DNA of 64,000 bases, taken from the NCBI GenBank assembly GCA_949752735.1, contig OX457039.1:25236210-25300209 (forward strand). The letters run 5' to 3'. This stretch comes from Lumbricus terrestris (lineage: Eukaryota > Annelida > Clitellata > Crassiclitellata > Lumbricidae). Under the pieces are notes generated by a model that saw only the letters and a program-made list of their open reading frames with translations, searched no databases and was not told the origin of the DNA. Below, piece after piece: positions 61,701 to 64,000 of this stretch. The translations under genes and the position numbers were made by a program. The first letter of the stretch is position 1. Every line of letters begins with the position of its first letter.

Positions 61701-63850
61701 TAACAAGCTGGCTTGTTTACGTTTACGCAATTGGTTGAAGGAAGATCTTTAAGCTAAAAGTCAAAGCAAGACTACTAATATAAAGATAAAGTTGTCATGG
61801 AGTCTCATGCATTCCGTGTTGCTGCACTCAAGGAAACGAATTAACTACCAATGTTTTCTCATTATTTGAACTGTTCTTGCCTCCTCAAGAAACCTTCATA
61901 TTATTTCCAACCAGTAATCTTCTAATCATCTTCCTTCTCTGTCTGTTATTGCATTGATGCACATGCCACAGATCTCAATGACTTCTTCATCCACCTTTAC
62001 AAGAAAACTATTGCATACAAATGCTAACTTACGCCTCAGCCGAGGTTCAATACACGGTGATACAGGAAGATGAATGGAGGATGAACTGCATTCATGTTGA
62101 AACTCTGCACAGTTTATAGATAGTTAATTTGATTTTTAATAAAATGGTAATCTGTTAAAAGCTTCATCTGGGCAGATTAGACTTACATCACATTATTAAG
62201 AAAAGTCTCATCTGCTCTGTTCGCGACTAGTTTGCCCGATATCTAATTTTCATTAGGATATTTTATAGTGTTATGTTGGTGAGCAGTTTCTTGGTGGTTC
62301 CAAACTTGCCGACCACTTGACTGGTAAAATCAATAATCCAAGCGCAATTTCTGACAGATAATCATATGAAACAGTTAGAAAATGATCTGAAATAGAAACA
62401 TTTATCTTCATTTCATTGCTACGAGGAGTAAAGCAAATCACCTTCAAATGTTCTTCCAGCGATGCCAACTCCCCAACGTTCAGCGGCTGCTTTCGTCGTT
62501 TTCGCTTCAACATTTTCAACAATTATCATCAAACCTCTGCACACATTTAACTTGTTACAGTGTTAAACAAACTGGCTGGTGACCACTACAATGGCCTGAA
62601 CCACATCGAAATGAATACAGATGGTGGATTGCTGCTTGGACTTGATACTAGGATGCACAATGAAGTTTGGTGTTGATGTTAATTGTGTTGATGATAATTC
62701 TCTACAACAGCATTTATGTCAACTCTTATACAAACTCACATTCCCTTAATACTCAGCATGTGAAATTTCGCAAAATCATAGAGTAAATAAATCAGTAAAC
62801 TCCCAAGCAAAAAACTATTCGAAAGCACTTCATTAACTGCAGAATGAGAGTAGGTAAAAAAACAAAAGTGTAGTGAAATACTGTTAATACACGGCCAATG
62901 TTTGGCTTGGGCATTGAAAGAAAGCCACAGCTGTGTTAACCTCGTTGCTGAATAAGCAACAGTCATAGTTGCATTATAATACACTGGGGTATATACGTCG
63001 ATATACTTGGTACTTCATTACTTGAGAATTCCTATCAAGTCAGCATCCGTGGCTCCTTACAAGAATCTTCATTTTGAAATTTGGCAGCAATTCACAGCAT
63101 CGACATCCGTCACAATATTGGCGCTATCTTTTCATTCAAATACGATGTGTTAACAAAGCCCACACTTTGCACTTGATAGTATTACTACAATACAATACTT
63201 TGGACTTGATACTATTAATACAATACAATACTTTGCACTTGATAGTATTAATGTAATACAATACTTTGGACTTGATACTATTAATACAATACAATACTTT
63301 GGACTTGATAGTATTAATAGTGCACAAGTTAAAAGAGTTTCATTGAATTCCAGTCAAAATTTACTAATACCTTTCTGCTGTAGCAGCTTGTTCCAGTTTT
63401 CTGCTGCATGCTTGGTGGAATGTCCATGGAAGACAATAGTACGGCAGGAACGTTTTCTGAATTTTTTTCATAGCTAGCCTCACATGTCGATAATGATGAC
63501 TCAGTTTCTGCAGAGGTTTCACTTCTCTCTACAGAATATGAGTCTGCATCTTTTTCTTTTGTCTTGCCATTAACATAAAACACTGTATCCTGCCTTTCCA
63601 AAGCTCGATTAAAATAACTGTCCATTACAAAAGGCTGCCAAATGGCAAAGAGATCTGGATTGCACTTGTAATTTGTCACGTCTCGTTCATTCGTAGACTC
63701 TGCTATTTCTCCACGTTGCTGAACAAGTTCCCTTTGCTCTGCAGGTACGTCACCTTTGCTCCTGTTTTCAGCTGTACACTTATAGGTGTCATCAATGCTG
63801 AGCTGGTGATCAACAAACCATCCTAAATCTGATGCAATAACAACAGCCAT
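52738..63850 (-). CDS. METTL4: METTL4, MT-A70-family adenine N6-methyltransferase
   Basis: Ten exons in transcript order: 63850-63371, 62504-62442, 61042-60832, 57339-57289, 57190-57035, 56181-56112, 55418-55244, 53712-53697, 53644-53507 and 52850-52738, giving 490 residues (human 472). METTL4 methylates internal m6Am of U2 snRNA; a DNA 6mA role is debated. Seen: start MAVVIASDLGWFVDH (like human MSVVHQLSAGWLLDH), SRFILPPQCRFLLSDISC, catalytic DPPW at 331-334 in CIVIDPPWENKSVK, LVLVWVTNKQRQQNFVKE, KRPYECILLG, SVPCSIHSRKPPL and LPNWTSWGNEV. An upstream in-frame Met at 63907 is less like the family. The exon 2 acceptor and the 16-nt exon 8 are the weakest joins. Confidence 0.93.
53203..53481 (-). 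repeat. tRNA-derived SINE, family B
   Basis: Exact 9-bp duplication TATGGTATG (53194-53202 and 53482-53490). Same head, GGTGGTTTCCCGTTGCCTTC block and ends as the copy at 5117-5397. The B box on the minus strand is GCGGTTCAAGTCC. It sits 17 bases beyond a METTL4 exon donor, in the last intron. Confidence 0.9.
53697..53712 (-). CDS. METTL4: METTL4 putative 16-nt microexon
   Basis: Exon 7 ends at phase 0 after WYWLK and exon 9 begins two bases into a codon, so one small phase 0-to-1 exon is required. The segment reads IKDCS plus one base, with an AG acceptor (TCTTACAG) and a GTAATT donor, and makes the total divisible by three. Human METTL4 has a longer TNSGEFVFPLDS here, so a different exon remains possible. 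Confidence 0.4.
53999..54292 (+). other. Unassigned 97-codon ORF in a METTL4 intron
   Basis: A Lys/Arg-rich frame opposite METTL4, open from about 53920 and containing ITVRIFKWGTGTQKW, matches no family I know. An overlapping frame is also open upstream. There is no clear start context, so it may be chance or a transposon remnant. Confidence 0.25.
57515..57845 (+). repeat. Possible tRNA-derived SINE
   Basis: GTGATGGTCAAGAGGTTAGC resembles an A box and AGAGGCTCTATTTCC a degenerate B box about 40 bases on. The rest is AT-rich. No second copy was seen in the window, so this is weak. Confidence 0.35.
58045..58780. repeat. Repeat with C/T-rich minisatellite and duplicated core
   Basis: It begins TAGCTGTACCCGGCACGCG and ends ATCGGTTCAGAACTC...TTTATTTATATAGATAT, a form seen at the edges of a common invertebrate repeat class (RTE-like by my recollection). 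It includes about 180 bases of CCCTCC/GTTCC-type pyrimidine tract (58083-58262). A roughly 100-bp core with GGAATGCAAATG and GCGTGAAAGTGGAATTAAAA is repeated near 58274 and 58524. It lies in METTL4 intron 3. Confidence 0.6.
58960..59813 (-). mobile_element. LINE C-terminal fragment split by a Ginger-like element
   Basis: The minus strand reads GWLRGLLNRSRREKIRNEV, VVERIKKRRLTWYGHVIRME, (insertion), then KALHGEVEGTRSGGRPKKKW, LEDIDDRGLELRKALELARD and RPKWRSFV. This is a typical endonuclease/RT-type LINE C terminus, almost open, so fairly young. Joining across the insertion restores RMPAKALHGEVEG. Confidence 0.85.
59157..59605. mobile_element. Ginger1-like non-autonomous transposon (449 bp, CCGG target)
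   Basis: The 4-bp duplication CCGG (59153-59156 and 59606-59609) is confirmed by the host LINE frame, which is restored when the element is removed. Ends are TGTCACGAAATAGAGTATCC (minus strand) and TGACACGAAACGGAGTATCC (plus strand). CCGG targets and TGTNR ends are described for Ginger1 transposons. The interior is AT-rich with TTTTAAGTGTTTTAA repeats and no ORF. Confidence 0.75.
60275..60596 (+). mobile_element. CR1/L2-like LINE 3' end with (TATAG)n tail
   Basis: The plus strand reads LVPQSRTATAQHRAFASVGP, then GAGCGCCTCTAATTAG and GAGAGGCGCTTTATAAATCC, finishing in TATAG repeats. It is antisense to METTL4 in intron 3. Confidence 0.8.
61221..61517. mobile_element. hAT-type MITE, CAGTGGCGGCGC family
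   Basis: Exact 8-bp duplication GGATTATG (61213-61220 and 61518-61525) with inverted ends CAGTGGCGGCGCTAGG and CCTGGCGCCGCCACTG. It is 297 bp, non-coding and in METTL4 intron 2. The nested element at 35943-36281 shares its ends. Confidence 0.95.
63164..63320. repeat. 33-bp minisatellite, 4.75 units
   Basis: Units of ACTTTGGACTTGATACTATT plus ATACAATACAAT type alternate between two variants (TTGCACTTGATAGT in units 1 and 3, TTGGACTTGATACT in units 2 and 4), making a 66-bp higher-order period. It starts 50 bases inside METTL4 intron 1. Confidence 0.95.
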
Positions 63851-64000
63851 TCCGTTCCAATGAATCCAAAATATTCTCACGTCATAGCTGCTTTTCAAAG
63901 TTGTCATAAATTTTCAACATCATATTCGACTATACCTGCTTAAAAAAAGTTTTTTACAAAATGTTATAGCATGATATAATACATAAAATTCACTTTCACA

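Noticed and set aside
62033..62102. Candidate METTL4 exon between exons 2 and 3 (open frame FQHECSSSSIHL with a GTAAGT donor)
   Set aside because: It ends at phase 1, which breaks the frame with the next exon. Human METTL4 aligns directly across EEHLK to ISQLL without extra residues.
63851..63907. Upstream in-frame ATG at 63907 as the METTL4 start
   Set aside because: The 19 extra residues do not resemble the family, whereas MAVVIASDLGWFVDH lines up with the usual N terminus. It cannot be fully excluded.

Overview
This window is animal nuclear DNA. Three conserved protein genes are split into many short exons with GT/AG introns. The introns and spacers are AT-rich (judged by eye) and hold many decayed LINEs, tRNA-derived SINEs and short inverted-repeat DNA transposons. 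I cannot name the species. The divergence of the proteins from vertebrate orthologs, the modest intron sizes and the repeats suggest a non-vertebrate, possibly early-branching, metazoan. That is inference only.

Layout. (1) 520-34733, plus strand: the last 38 exons I can join of UBR4, the giant N-degron E3 ligase. They encode about 1705 residues ending at a TAG, and the 5' part of the gene lies before the window. (2) 34734-40196: UBR4 3' UTR and a spacer filled with a hAT-type element (carrying a second element and a perfect palindrome), an unexplained repeat block, a SINE, and a second hAT-type element ending 64 bp before the next start codon. (3) 40197-49662, plus strand: a complete seven-exon EIF3H gene (329 residues). 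(4) 49663-52737: convergent spacer with a SINE and LINE debris. (5) 52738-63850, minus strand: METTL4, an MT-A70-family adenine methyltransferase with an intact DPPW motif, modelled as ten exons and 490 residues, including a putative 16-nt microexon.

Exons were joined by hand. In each gene the splice phases agree and the summed length is a multiple of three.

The three genes act in protein turnover, translation initiation and RNA (possibly DNA) adenine methylation. Nothing here shows that they work together.

The most informative extra layer is the mobile DNA. Many insertions can be bounded to the base by target-site duplications: seven with 8-bp duplications (one of these 7/8), one 6/8 copy, a Ginger1-like element at CCGG, a TTAA element, and SINEs with 9-10 bp duplications. 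Several are nested, so their relative ages can be read. Two of the larger hAT-type elements carry near-perfect long palindromes inside. I found no CRISPR array, operon, rRNA or true tRNA gene, and no clear previously undescribed system.
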